Shown here: in pieces, positions 15,648 through 23,311 of the stretch
How the letters are laid out: every line of letters begins with the position of its first letter
Numbering within the stretch: position 1 is the first letter of the stretch
Source of the DNA: an uncultured Ilumatobacter sp.
Lineage (GTDB): Bacteria; Actinomycetota; Acidimicrobiia; Acidimicrobiales; Ilumatobacteraceae
Reading direction: 5' to 3'
NCBI GenBank assembly: GCA_938044705.1
Contig: CALIOL010000096.1
Location: forward strand, 1-34,366
Length of the DNA stretch: 34,366 nt
Position numbers and translations under genes: made by a program
Notes under the pieces: generated by a model
Database searches by the model: none
The model's input: only the letters and a program-made list of their open reading frames with translations
What the model was told of the DNA's origin: nothing

Positions 15648-16253
15648 TCAGCACCAGGCGGGGTTGTACGTGCCCGCAGGCCGATCCACCCCGGCGGGCC
15701 GAGCAAAGGACTGCGTCCAGAAGTGGTTGTAGCGAACGCCACCGGTGACGTAGCCCACACCGAGTTCGGTGAACGCCGGGTTCAGGATGTTCTTGCAGTG
15801 GCCTTCGCTGGTCATCCACCCTTGCATCACTGCTTCGGGGGTCTGGTAACCCGCAGCGACGTTCTCACCCCAGGTGCTGAAGCGGTAGCCGGTCCGAGAG
15901 ATTCGATCGCCAGGACCCTCGCCGGTCGATGGGTGCGTGTGGTAGATCGAACCCGCGGCTGCTTGGGCCTGCGTGTGAACGAGCGACGCTTCGTTGAGCT
16001 CCGCTGAGAACCGGAGCGGAACCAGGCCACGCGACGTTCGCTCCACATTGACGAGGTCGAGCACTCGCTGCATCTGTGCTGAAACGGCCACCGACGGTGG
16101 CGTCGGAGCGGGTTCGGTCGAGGTGGCGTTGCCAATTCGGCCAGCGCCCTGCAACGCAACGGACGGCGCCGAGATGACGTCCGGTGCGGCGGCGGCTTGG
16201 CTCACCGGCACGAAGGCCAACAGCCCGACGACGACAGCAACGACACGCTTCAT
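15648..16253 (-). CDS. Secreted CAP/SCP-domain protein
   Basis: 201 residues with a Sec signal (MKRVVAVVVGLLAFVPVSQAAAA), a Pro/Ser/Ala-rich spacer to about 60, then a CAP domain: LDLVNVERTSRGLVPLRFSAEL, the site His in IYHTHPSTG, the Glu in TWGENVAAG, the second His in SEGHCKNILNP, and the closing YNHFWTQSFARP. Secreted bacterial CAP proteins of this type are usually extracellular with unknown biochemical activity. The ORF track starts at 16403, but signal-peptide logic selects the ATG at 16253. The stop is 7 bases from the convergent aminotransferase stop. Two Cys residues (GHCKN and the C-terminal PAWC) may form a disulphide. Confidence 0.9.
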   Translation of the reverse strand: MKRVVAVVVGLLAFVPVSQAAAAPDVISAPSVALQGAGRIGNATSTEPAPTPPSVAVSAQMQRVLDLVNVERTSRGLVPLRFSAELNEASLVHTQAQAAAGSIYHTHPSTGEGPGDRISRTGYRFSTWGENVAAGYQTPEAVMQGWMTSEGHCKNILNPAFTELGVGYVTGGVRYNHFWTQSFARPAGVDRPAGTYNPAWC

Positions 16254-16427
16254 GTGGGATCTCTCGGCGGACCCGCTGGGGTTCATGAGCGCGCGAGCAT
16301 CATCTTGAGAGACTGTTGAATCCTCATTGAGGAAGCTCTGCCGACGAATTTGCATGGTCTTATCATGACCGCCCTGAGTCACGAGTCCACCACTGTGGGC
16401 CAATATTGTGACAACTACATGACCATG
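16254..16427. promoter_or_regulatory. AT-richer leader/promoter region of the CAP gene with palindromes
   Basis: 174 bases without a gene, visibly richer in A/T than its surroundings. It holds a 13-bp palindrome TCCTCA-T-TGAGGA (16321-16333), two copies of CATGACC (16364-16370 and 16418-16424) and a dyad ACATG-AC-CATGT (16417-16428). These look like regulator sites for the CAP gene on the minus strand. I cannot place a firm -10 box. Confidence 0.4.
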
Positions 16428-16742
16428 TTACAATTCGGTGACGGCGCGAGTGGCCGCGGTGGCAGCGGAAGCCAGCACGATCACCACCACGAATGGGGCT
16501 CGGCGCCAGAGCGCGATCCCCGCCACGGCGAGACCGATGGCGCGAGCATCGAGCACCACACTGCGTCCGTCACCGAGCGTCGAAACGATGGCGAGCGCGG
16601 CAAGCAGAGCCGCTGGCAACAGGTCGACCACGTCCTGTAGCCGAGCCGGGAGGCGACGCGCTCCGAGCAACATCGGCCCCGCCGACTTCAGCGCAAACGT
16701 GCCGACCGCCAGCACCACCAGCACGATCGATGCGTCACTCAC
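16428..16742 (-). CDS. azlD: AzlD-family branched-chain amino acid exporter small subunit
   Basis: 104-residue membrane protein with about four hydrophobic helices. The family signature region reads VLAVGTFALKSAGPMLLGAR followed by LQDVVDLLPAALLAALAIVS, as in AzlD. With AzlC it forms the exporter for branched-chain amino acids and analogues. The GTG at 16742 overlaps the end of azlC by eight bases; the longer start in the ORF track (16802) lies inside azlC. The stop (TAA at 16428) is unusual among its TGA-ending neighbours and touches the AT-richer intergenic region. Confidence 0.88.
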   Translation of the reverse strand: MSDASIVLVVLAVGTFALKSAGPMLLGARRLPARLQDVVDLLPAALLAALAIVSTLGDGRSVVLDARAIGLAVAGIALWRRAPFVVVIVLASAATAATRAVTEL

Positions 16743-17448
16743 CGGAACGCTCGCTCGGCTTGGTGAACCGCCCCTCGACGCTCCGGACCGCCACGACGGC
16801 ACTCATCGCCGCAAGGATCGGGAGACCCGCAGGTGCGAACGGAACGAGCGCGACGGCAACGATCGCTCCGATCACAGCAACCGCCAGCTGACGGCGATCT
16901 TCCAACCTCGGCCACAACAACGCCAGAAACGCAGCCGGTCCCGCAACATCGAGTCCAAGGTCGCGAATGAGATCGCCGGCTCCGCTGAAGAGTACGAAGC
17001 CGACGACCGTCGTCAGGTTCCAGACGACGAAGACTCCGAGACCGCCGGCGAGGTATCCATACCTGCGATGCGCGAGCTCCTCCGAGGCAGTACCGACCGC
17101 CGTCGACTCGTCGATCATCACCTGTGACATCAGTGCCCGCTTCCAGAGCGGACCATCGAGAGCTGGCGCCATGATCACACCGAACGCAAGCGACCGGACA
17201 TTGAGCAGCAACCCCGCGAGTGCCGCCGCCGCGATCGAACCGCCATCGCCGAGGATCTCGACCGCGGCGAACTGCGAGCTCCCGCCGAACACGAAGACCG
17301 AATAGCCGATTGCCTCCCACACGCCAAGGCCCGACGTCGAAGCGGCAGCACCGAACACGATGCCGAACGGCGCTACCGCCGCGGTGATCGACACGGCCAT
17401 CCGTCGAAGCCGACGGCGTTCGATCGCGTGTACGTGTTCGCCGCTCAT
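16735..17448 (-). CDS. azlC: AzlC-family branched-chain amino acid exporter large subunit
   Basis: 237-residue membrane protein. Family landmarks: VAPFGIVFGAAASTSGLGVWEAIGYS, VFGGSSQFAAVEIL, LLLNVRSLAFGVIMAP and the loop LMSQVMIDESTAVG, with six to eight helices in total. It partners AzlD, whose gene starts inside its last codons. I chose the ATG at 17448 (MSGEHVHAIERRRLRRM), because the track start at 17571 adds a non-membrane tail rich in Arg/Gly that overlaps the divergent gene's TTG. The divergent gene starts 116 bases away. No Lrp/AsnC regulator is adjacent. Confidence 0.9.
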   Translation of the reverse strand: MSGEHVHAIERRRLRRMAVSITAAVAPFGIVFGAAASTSGLGVWEAIGYSVFVFGGSSQFAAVEILGDGGSIAAAALAGLLLNVRSLAFGVIMAPALDGPLWKRALMSQVMIDESTAVGTASEELAHRRYGYLAGGLGVFVVWNLTTVVGFVLFSGAGDLIRDLGLDVAGPAAFLALLWPRLEDRRQLAVAVIGAIVAVALVPFAPAGLPILAAMSAVVAVRSVEGRFTKPSERSGE

Positions 17449-17563
17449 CGACACCAGAACGAAAGTGCGGAACCGGACGGGCGCAAAGAACCATCTACGG
17501 TGTCCGAGCTGGCGGAACCCCGATCGATCGGTGTCGCAACCTCCGCAACCAGAAAGGCCGACG

Positions 17564-18232
17564 TTGGACACACTGCTGCTGAATCTCGCCTACACCTTCT
17601 ACGTCGCTGCGAGCCTGATGCCATCGGGTCTGAAGTTACGCCTCGGCCTCATTGCTCAGAGCATCGCCTTCATGACGTGGGCGGTCGCGACCGGCACGCC
17701 GACGACCTTGGTCTGGAACATCCTGTTCGTCTCGGTGAACATCTATCAAGCCATCCGCATCGTCCGACGCAATGCCGTGACGCTCGGCGCCGAGGAAGAA
17801 TCGATCCGGACCGCGATCTTCCCGAACCTGAGCAAGCGTGACTTTCTCCAGCTGTGGGCTGCAGGTCGCGGCGACGACGCACCCGTCGGCGAGCGGCTGT
17901 GCACCGAAGGCTCGCCAAACCGAGACCTCTTCCTCCTGACGTCGGGCGAACTGCTCGTGACGACCCGAGCCGGCCTTCGTCGAACCCGAAGGTCCACGTG
18001 CTTCATCGGCGAGATGAGTTTCCTGTCCGGAGAAGCAGCCAGCGCGGACGTCGTCGCGGCCACCCCGATCCGGTTTCGCCAATGGAACCAAGACGACCTG
18101 CGTGCACTGAATCTGCTGAATGCAGAGTGCTCAAAAGCACTGCAGGACGCAATGGCCCTGGACGTGACGCGCAAACTTCGGGACGAGAACGCGACAACAT
18201 CCGACACCAGTGGCGAGTCGGGCCCGGAATAA
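17564..18232 (+). CDS. Membrane-anchored cyclic-nucleotide-binding-like (Popeye-like) protein
   Basis: 222 residues from a TTG with GAAAGG six bases upstream. About three N-terminal helices (residues 1-70, NLAYTFYVAASLMPSGLKLR, then WNILFVSVNIYQAIRIV) precede a cNMP-binding-type beta-roll: APVGERLCTEGSPNRDLFLL, then TSGELLVTTRAG, then CFIGEMSFLSGEAASADVVA, and a C-terminal helix. This order (membrane helices, then cyclic-nucleotide fold) matches bacterial Popeye-type proteins. In the phosphate-binding cassette the Glu is kept (GEMSFL), but the Arg that grips the cyclic phosphate in CAP/PKA is Ala (GEAASA), so canonical cAMP binding is doubtful. Upstream in-frame codons to 17360 lie over azlC. 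The target is unknown. Confidence 0.77.
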   Translation: MDTLLLNLAYTFYVAASLMPSGLKLRLGLIAQSIAFMTWAVATGTPTTLVWNILFVSVNIYQAIRIVRRNAVTLGAEEESIRTAIFPNLSKRDFLQLWAAGRGDDAPVGERLCTEGSPNRDLFLLTSGELLVTTRAGLRRTRRSTCFIGEMSFLSGEAASADVVAATPIRFRQWNQDDLRALNLLNAECSKALQDAMALDVTRKLRDENATTSDTSGESGPE

Positions 18233-18233
18233 C

Positions 18234-18249
18234 CCGGACTCCGGTCCGG
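18234..18249 (+). terminator. Hairpin directly after the Popeye-like gene
   Basis: CCGGAC-TCCG-GTCCGG, a perfect 6-bp stem starting two bases past the TAA stop, extendable with one bulge to AACC/GGTT. There is no T-run, so it is a weak or actinobacterial-type terminator candidate before the lipoprotein gene. Confidence 0.45.
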
Positions 18250-18316
18250 TTACACCAATGTCCGGCCGCGTTTTCGCGACGGCCCATCGGGGAAGTCTCA
18301 CCTCGATGGTCCAACA

Positions 18317-19084
18317 ATGCGCTCGAAGGGCACCGACGACATGACGGCAAACAGCACGAAACGAAAAGCGACTCGAGGCCTCCTGGCAGCAGCACTCTTG
18401 GGTCTGGCGGCGTGTTCGACGTCGGGAACCGCCGAACCCACGGAACCGACGATCGCCGCGGACGCTACAGCGATCATCGACGCCTCGGCGAGAGCGATGG
18501 GAGCGACCACCAGCGTCCGCTTCGAGTTGCGTCGCGAAGGCGCTCCGGTCTTCATCGACGAGTTCGACCGGCTCACGCTCAACTCCGCCATCGGAGAGTT
18601 CACGGTGCCGCGCTCTGCGCGTGCACTGCTCGAAGTCGGTGTCGAAGGCGGCCTCACCACCGAGCTCGGCGCGATCGCGCTCGACGACGAGGTGTGGCTC
18701 TCGAATCCGATCACCGGCAACTTCGAAACCCTCCCCGCCGGCTACGACATCGACCCGTCGCTCTTCTTCGACCCGGAAAACGGCTGGCAGCCACTGATGG
18801 AGAACCTCTCCGACGCGACACTGGTCGGCACCGAAGACCGCGACGGCAACTCCCGCTACCACATCACGGCGACCGCGCCGGCCGAACAGGTCGAGGTCAT
18901 CACCGCTCGCCTCGTCCGAAACCAAGAGGTCGACATCGACTTCTGGATCCAGCCGGTGACGGGCGAGGTCCGCGAAGCACAGTTCTCCGCCGACTTCGGT
19001 GGCGCCGAGGTTCGTTGGACCTTGCTGCTCAGCGACTACGGCGCCGAGTTCGACATCCAGCCGCCCGAAGAGATCGCGTCGTGA
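18317..19084 (+). CDS. lprG: LppX/LprAFG-family lipoprotein (LprG-like)
   Basis: 255 residues from the ATG at 18317 (GATGGT six bases upstream, one mismatch to a leaderless -10); an ATG at 18341 with GAAGGG upstream is the alternative. The signal ends in the lipobox LGLAACSTS. The mature part is an LppX/LprG fold (a half-barrel with a lipid-binding cavity): TAIIDASARAMGATTSVRFEL, DEVWLSNPITGNFETLPAGYDID, then QPLMENLSDATLVG and FWIQPVTGEVREAQFS. In mycobacteria LprG is co-transcribed with MFS exporter P55, and the pair moves triacylated lipids to the outer envelope. Here the next gene is exactly such an exporter, overlapping by GTGA, so the assignment rests on both fold and context. Confidence 0.88.
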   Translation: MRSKGTDDMTANSTKRKATRGLLAAALLGLAACSTSGTAEPTEPTIAADATAIIDASARAMGATTSVRFELRREGAPVFIDEFDRLTLNSAIGEFTVPRSARALLEVGVEGGLTTELGAIALDDEVWLSNPITGNFETLPAGYDIDPSLFFDPENGWQPLMENLSDATLVGTEDRDGNSRYHITATAPAEQVEVITARLVRNQEVDIDFWIQPVTGEVREAQFSADFGGAEVRWTLLLSDYGAEFDIQPPEEIAS

Positions 19085-21438
19085 CCACGTCGCTCGAAGC
19101 CGAACCAGGCCGACGGAGTGCATCGCCGCGAGCCATCCTCTGGGCGGTCGGCTTCAGCGTGTTCGTCGCCGCAGACGACCTCACGGTCGTGTCGACGATG
19201 CTCCGACCGATCATCGGCGATCTCGGCCTCGTGCTCCCCGACGGACTCGATGACGCCGCCTGGATCGTCAACGCATATCTGATCGCGTTCATCGCGATCA
19301 TGCCGATCGCCGGACGCGTGAGCGACGTGATCGGGCGTCGACGCACGTTCATGATCGCGTACGCGATCTTCACCGTCGGAACGATCTGGATCCCGCTGAC
19401 GAATTCGCTGGGACCCCTTCTGATGGGCCGCGTGCTGACCGCGATCGGAGGCGGTGCGATGGTGCCGGTCGCGCTCGCCGTGGTCGGTGACGTCTATTCC
19501 GAACGCAAGCGAGCACGAGCACTCGGCACCTTGGGCGCGATCGAGACAATGGGCTGGGTCTGGGGCCCGCTGTACGGAGCCATGCTCGTCCGGTTCCTCT
19601 CGTGGAGGTGGCAGTTCTGGCTGAACGTGCCGCTCGCGATCGTCGGCGCCGCCGCGGTGTGGTGGGCGCTGGCCGAGCACGACCGGCCCGAACGGCGCTG
19701 CCGCATCGACTGGCTCGGGGCCTCGCTGCTGACCGTCGTTCTCGTCTCGCTGAACCTCGCACTGCTGGGCTCAGCTGAAGTTCAAAGCGTCCAGGGCCTC
19801 GACGAGTTGACGGGCAACGGCGGTACGGACCTCCGGTTGCTCTATCCCGTCGCGCTGCTCGCCGCGATCGCGCTGGTCATCCAGCAGCGTCGCCTTCGGC
19901 GCAGTGGCGGCGACCCGGTGATCGATGCCTCGCTGTTCCGCGGGCGCAACGTGCGAGTCGCCCTCATCGTCAACTTCGTCGTCGGCGCCGGCCTGGTCAT
20001 TGCGATGGTCGACGTGCCGCTGTTCATCAACGCGGTCGAGCGCGACGTCGAGCGATCCGCCGTGGTCGCCGGCTGGATCTTGTCCGCATTGACCGCAGCG
20101 ATGGCGATCGCCTCCTACATCGGCGGGCGGGTCACCGAGCGCACCTGGTACGGCCCGCCGATCGTGCTCGGTCTGTTCGCTGCAACAGGGGCCTACGCCC
20201 TGATGGGCCTGACCTGGGACGGCACCAGCTCCTATGTCCTTCTCGGGCTGCAGCTGGCGGTGCTGGGCGCAGGAATCGGTCTGACCGTTGCGCCGACCAC
20301 GTCGGCAGTGGTCGACCACGCCGCACCCGAATCGCGCGGCGCCGCAGCAGCTGTCGTCATGGTCGTCAGAATGATCGGCCTCAGCGTCGGTCTCTCTGCG
20401 CTCACCGCGTGGGGCCTGGCCAGGTTCAACGCACTACGCGGCGACCTCGACCTGCCAGCGATCACCGACCCCGGCTTCGGGGCAGCGCTCGAAGCGGCAA
20501 CAGAGCAACTGACCGCCCAATCCATCGCCGACACGTTCCTCGCCAGCGCTGTCGCACTCGGCGTCGGCCTCGCTGCATGCCTCGTGCTGCTGCGGCGACC
20601 GACACCACTCCACCCCGACAAGAAGGGACCCACCCCCATGGCCGACGACGCCGACGACTCCATCACCTCCGAACACGACACGTTCGATGCAACCACACGA
20701 ATCACCGACACCGACGAGATGCCGGTGCTCGAACTGGACACCGACGACCTCGAGCTGGAGGACCAGCCGACCGATGCCCCACCCGTCGGTTGGGTTCAAC
20801 GCAACCTGACGACGGTGGTCGCCGCCATGGGTGTGCTGCTCATTGCATCGCTGGCGCTGTCCGTCTTCATGTTCTCTCGGGTTCGTGCGGCCGAGGACGA
20901 ACTGGCAACGACCCAGGAAGACCTCCAGCGTGTCGAAGCAGGCGCTGCGCTCTTTGCCTCCCAGGTCAACGGCTTCGTCGAGACCGTCAACGAGCTCGGC
21001 CCGTCGATCGACGAGGGTTTGGATCAGGCGGTGACCGAGCTCGAGGACTTCGGGACGTCGAAGATCGAGTTCACGGTGCCGATCGATCAGACCATCACGA
21101 TCGACGAGACCTTCGATCTCGAACGCACGGTCCAGGTACCGATCAACACCTCGATTCCGATCGACGAGGAAGTCGAGACGACGATCACGGTCAACGGGCC
21201 GTTCGGCGTCGACATCCCGATCGACATCACCGTGCCCATCGATCTCGACGTGCCGATCGACCTCACCGTGGACATTCCGATCGACGAGTCGATTCCGGTC
21301 AACGTCGACGTGCCCGTGAAACTGGATGTTCCGATCTCGATCGATGTCGAAGGCACCGAGCTGGAGACCCTGACGCAATCCCTCATCGATGGCCTGCTTG
21401 CGTTCCAAGAAGGGCTCTCCGGTCTTACGGGGAGCTGA
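19081..21438 (+). CDS. P55-type MFS exporter fused in frame to a membrane-anchored coiled-coil/hexad-repeat domain
   Basis: 785 residues from the GTG at 19081, overlapping lprG by four bases. Residues 1-519 are a 14-helix DHA2-like MFS exporter: FVAADDLTVVSTMLRPIIGDL, the loop motif GRVSDVIGRRRTF, IGGGAMVPVALAVVGDVY and late helix FLASAVALGVGLAACLVLL. That length matches mycobacterial P55 (about 518). The frame then continues without a stop: an acidic cytosolic linker (520-565), an extra helix near 574-598 (LTTVVAAMGVLLIASLALSV), a coiled-coil-like stretch to about 660 and a repeat of the type VPIDLD/VPIDLT to about 755. Topology puts the repeat outside the membrane with LprG. An ATG at 20638 with an upstream AGAAGGGA could give the extension separately. 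Confidence 0.88.
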   Translation: MTTSLEAEPGRRSASPRAILWAVGFSVFVAADDLTVVSTMLRPIIGDLGLVLPDGLDDAAWIVNAYLIAFIAIMPIAGRVSDVIGRRRTFMIAYAIFTVGTIWIPLTNSLGPLLMGRVLTAIGGGAMVPVALAVVGDVYSERKRARALGTLGAIETMGWVWGPLYGAMLVRFLSWRWQFWLNVPLAIVGAAAVWWALAEHDRPERRCRIDWLGASLLTVVLVSLNLALLGSAEVQSVQGLDELTGNGGTDLRLLYPVALLAAIALVIQQRRLRRSGGDPVIDASLFRGRNVRVALIVNFVVGAGLVIAMVDVPLFINAVERDVERSAVVAGWILSALTAAMAIASYIGGRVTERTWYGPPIVLGLFAATGAYALMGLTWDGTSSYVLLGLQLAVLGAGIGLTVAPTTSAVVDHAAPESRGAAAAVVMVVRMIGLSVGLSALTAWGLARFNALRGDLDLPAITDPGFGAALEAATEQLTAQSIADTFLASAVALGVGLAACLVLLRRPTPLHPDKKGPTPMADDADDSITSEHDTFDATTRITDTDEMPVLELDTDDLELEDQPTDAPPVGWVQRNLTTVVAAMGVLLIASLALSVFMFSRVRAAEDELATTQEDLQRVEAGAALFASQVNGFVETVNELGPSIDEGLDQAVTELEDFGTSKIEFTVPIDQTITIDETFDLERTVQVPINTSIPIDEEVETTITVNGPFGVDIPIDITVPIDLDVPIDLTVDIPIDESIPVNVDVPVKLDVPISIDVEGTELETLTQSLIDGLLAFQEGLSGLTGS
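20621..20640 (+). promoter_or_regulatory. Internal ribosome site and ATG within the exporter frame
   Basis: AGAAGGGA (20621-20628) stands 9 bases before an in-frame ATG (20638) exactly at the junction between the MFS part and the acidic linker. It may allow a free 266-residue product, or mark two genes that were fused by stop-codon loss. Confidence 0.5.
21070..21348 (+). repeat. Hexad (V/I)PI(D/N) repeat encoded at the exporter C-terminus
   Basis: The protein segment is built from short units of the type TVPIDL, DVPIDL and DIPIDI, mostly six residues long, with a few longer spacers (VETTITVNGPFGV). DNA copies are diverged (GTGCCGATCGA, GTGCCCATCGA, ATCCCGATCGA), so this is an old repeat and not a recent expansion. 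Alternating hydrophobic and acidic residues predict beta strands with one face charged. Confidence 0.8.
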
Positions 21439-21456
21439 GTCGAGCGTGCACGTCGG

Positions 21457-21462
21457 TAGGTT
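21457..21462 (+). promoter_or_regulatory. Leaderless -10 box TAGGTT of trmB
   Basis: TAGGTT followed by seven bases and the GTG at 21470, 18 bases past the exporter stop. It decides the start: the track's ATG at 21389 lies inside the upstream gene. Confidence 0.6.
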
Positions 21463-21469
21463 CGCTGTC

Positions 21470-22243
21470 GTGGAGGCCGACCGCGAGACCGACGACCCTC
21501 AGCCGAGGCGAGTCCGCGGCGGCGCACCGATGATCACCGAATCCGAATCCGGCGCACGCAACGTTCGGCGACCTGCGCTGACGTTCAAGGTCCGGCGCCG
21601 CGGCCTGTCTCCGAAGCGTCAGGCCGAGTTCGACCAGTGGATCCTCGACTGGTCGATTCCGATGGAGGGCCCGTTGCTCGACTGGGCGGAGGTCTTTCCC
21701 CGCCTCGACGGCGACCCACGAGATCCGGCGCGCGGCGTCGTGCTCGACATCGGCTTCGGGCACGGAGAGTCGACGATCCAGATGGCGCATGCGCAACCCG
21801 AGCTCGACGTGATCGGGGTGGAGGTTCACGACCCCGGGGTGGTCACGGTGCTCGATGCCATCGTGAACGATCCGCTCCCTCACGTTCGCGTGATGCACGG
21901 GGACACGATTCCCTTCCTGGATCGGATCCCGCCGTCTTCACTGCGCATCATCCGCATCTACTTCCCGGATCCCTGGAAGAAGCAACGTCAACATCATCGA
22001 CGGTTGGTGCGATCCGACGTCGTCACTGCGCTCGTCGACCGACTCGAACCTGGCGGAGAACTTCACCTTGCGACGGACATCGCCGACTATGCGGAGCTGA
22101 TGGAACAGGTCTGCGATGCCGAGCCGCGGTTGACGGGTGGCATCATTCCGAGGCCCGAGTCTCGGCCCCTCACACGATTCGAGCAACGTGGTCTGGACGA
22201 AGGTCGGCCACCAACCGACCTCGTGTACCACCGCATCATCTGA
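21470..22243 (+). CDS. trmB: tRNA (guanine-N7-)-methyltransferase TrmB
   Basis: 257 residues from GTG. The enzyme makes m7G46 in tRNA variable loops using S-adenosylmethionine. The class-I SAM motif is VVLDIGFGHGESTIQMA, followed by the acidic strand VIGVEVHDPGV and the TrmB signature IYFPDPWKKQRQHHRRLV; the C-terminal LTRFEQRGLDEGRPPTDLVY matches the family's TKFE-type ending. The first 40 or so residues are an extra basic/acidic tail (VEADRETDDPQPRRVRGG) not needed for the fold; an internal ATG at 21532 (MITESESGARNVRRP) is an alternative start. It is followed after 20 bases by the homocysteine methyltransferase. Confidence 0.93.
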   Translation: MEADRETDDPQPRRVRGGAPMITESESGARNVRRPALTFKVRRRGLSPKRQAEFDQWILDWSIPMEGPLLDWAEVFPRLDGDPRDPARGVVLDIGFGHGESTIQMAHAQPELDVIGVEVHDPGVVTVLDAIVNDPLPHVRVMHGDTIPFLDRIPPSSLRIIRIYFPDPWKKQRQHHRRLVRSDVVTALVDRLEPGGELHLATDIADYAELMEQVCDAEPRLTGGIIPRPESRPLTRFEQRGLDEGRPPTDLVYHRII

Positions 22244-22263
22244 GAGTCGGGCAGACTGTCGAG

Positions 22264-23256
22264 ATGACGATCCTGCATGATCTGATCGAAGAACGCGGCG
22301 CGCTGCTGATCGACGGCGCCATGGGAACCGAGCTGTTCTCCCGAGGTCTGGAATCCGGTGGCGCACCCGAGCTGTGGAACGTCGAGCACCCGGATCGAGT
22401 TGCCGCCGTCCACACCGACTACGTGAACGCCGGTTCGGACATCATCCTCACGAACTCGTTCGGCGGCACCGGCTTTCGTCTGAAATTGCACCAGGCCGAC
22501 GACCGCGTCATCGAGCTCAACGAGGCCGCGGCCCAAGTCGGGCGCGAAGCTGCCGATGCGAGCGACCGCAAGGTCATCGTGGCCGGGTCGATGGGCCCGA
22601 CCGGTGAACTGCTGGAGCCGATGGGGTCGATGACCCCGGAGACCTGCGCCGCTGCGTTCGCTGAACAGGCAAAGGGACTCGATGCCGGCGGCGCCGACGT
22701 GTTGTGGATCGAAACGATGAGCCATCTCGACGAAGTCGCTTCGGCGGTCGAAGGCGCTCGCTCGGTCAGCAACCTGCCCATCTGTGCGACGCTCAGCTAC
22801 GACACCGCTGGCCGCACGATGATGGGGGTCACCGGCGAAGAAGCCGTGATCCGGCTCGCTGAACTCGGAGTCGACGCGGTGGGCGCGAACTGTGGCAACA
22901 ACCTCGCTGACACCGAAGCAGCCCTCCACGAGATGCGTGCTGCCAACGCGGACATCATCCTGGTCAGCAAAGCCAATGCGGGTATGCCCGAGTGGGTCGG
23001 CGCCGAACTGCACTACAGCGGCTCGCCCGAAGTCATGGCTGCGCACACGATCCGTCAGCGCGACGCCGGGATCCAGATCATCGGCGCCTGTTGCGGCAGC
23101 GCTCCACGACACATCGCGATGATGCGCCAGGTGCTCGACGGCGAGATCGAAGTCCCCGAAGTCGAGTTCGAAGTCGCCGTCAAGCGCGCGGTCGCGAAGC
23201 CCCGCGAACGCCGAAGCGCTCGCCGTCGCGGCGGCCCAGCTGGCGCCTCGTACTAG
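22264..23256 (+). CDS. Zinc-dependent homocysteine S-methyltransferase (BHMT/MetH-N type)
   Basis: 330-residue Pfam S-methyl_trans protein. It begins with the classical LLIDGAMGTELFSRGL; ILTNSFGGTGFRLKLH and VIVAGSMGPTGELLEPMG follow. The zinc cysteines are visible in GANCGNN (near 209) and GACCGSAPRH (near 276-277). Such enzymes transfer a methyl group to homocysteine from betaine, S-methylmethionine or, when fused, methyl-cobalamin. This one is stand-alone, so betaine or a related methyl donor is likely, but the donor is not readable. The last 25 residues are a basic tail (KPRERRSARRRGG). CAGACT six bases before the ATG is a degenerate leaderless -10. Confidence 0.9.
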   Translation: MTILHDLIEERGALLIDGAMGTELFSRGLESGGAPELWNVEHPDRVAAVHTDYVNAGSDIILTNSFGGTGFRLKLHQADDRVIELNEAAAQVGREAADASDRKVIVAGSMGPTGELLEPMGSMTPETCAAAFAEQAKGLDAGGADVLWIETMSHLDEVASAVEGARSVSNLPICATLSYDTAGRTMMGVTGEEAVIRLAELGVDAVGANCGNNLADTEAALHEMRAANADIILVSKANAGMPEWVGAELHYSGSPEVMAAHTIRQRDAGIQIIGACCGSAPRHIAMMRQVLDGEIEVPEVEFEVAVKRAVAKPRERRSARRRGGPAGASY

Positions 23257-23311
23257 ATCACCTCGCCCAGCAAGTGCTCGCAACCGGGCATCCACCGGTC
23301 ACAATGAACGA

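Noticed and set aside
17854-19080. 409 extra codons before the MFS exporter
   Set aside because: They overlap the Popeye-like and lipoprotein genes in another frame and are Arg/Ser-rich without any domain; the GTGA junction at 19081 is the coherent start.
20434-21408. Minus-strand ORF of 324 aa with VDRN/DRDG repeats
   Set aside because: Its repeats are the reverse-strand image of the hexad repeat in the exporter extension; there is no start signal or domain.
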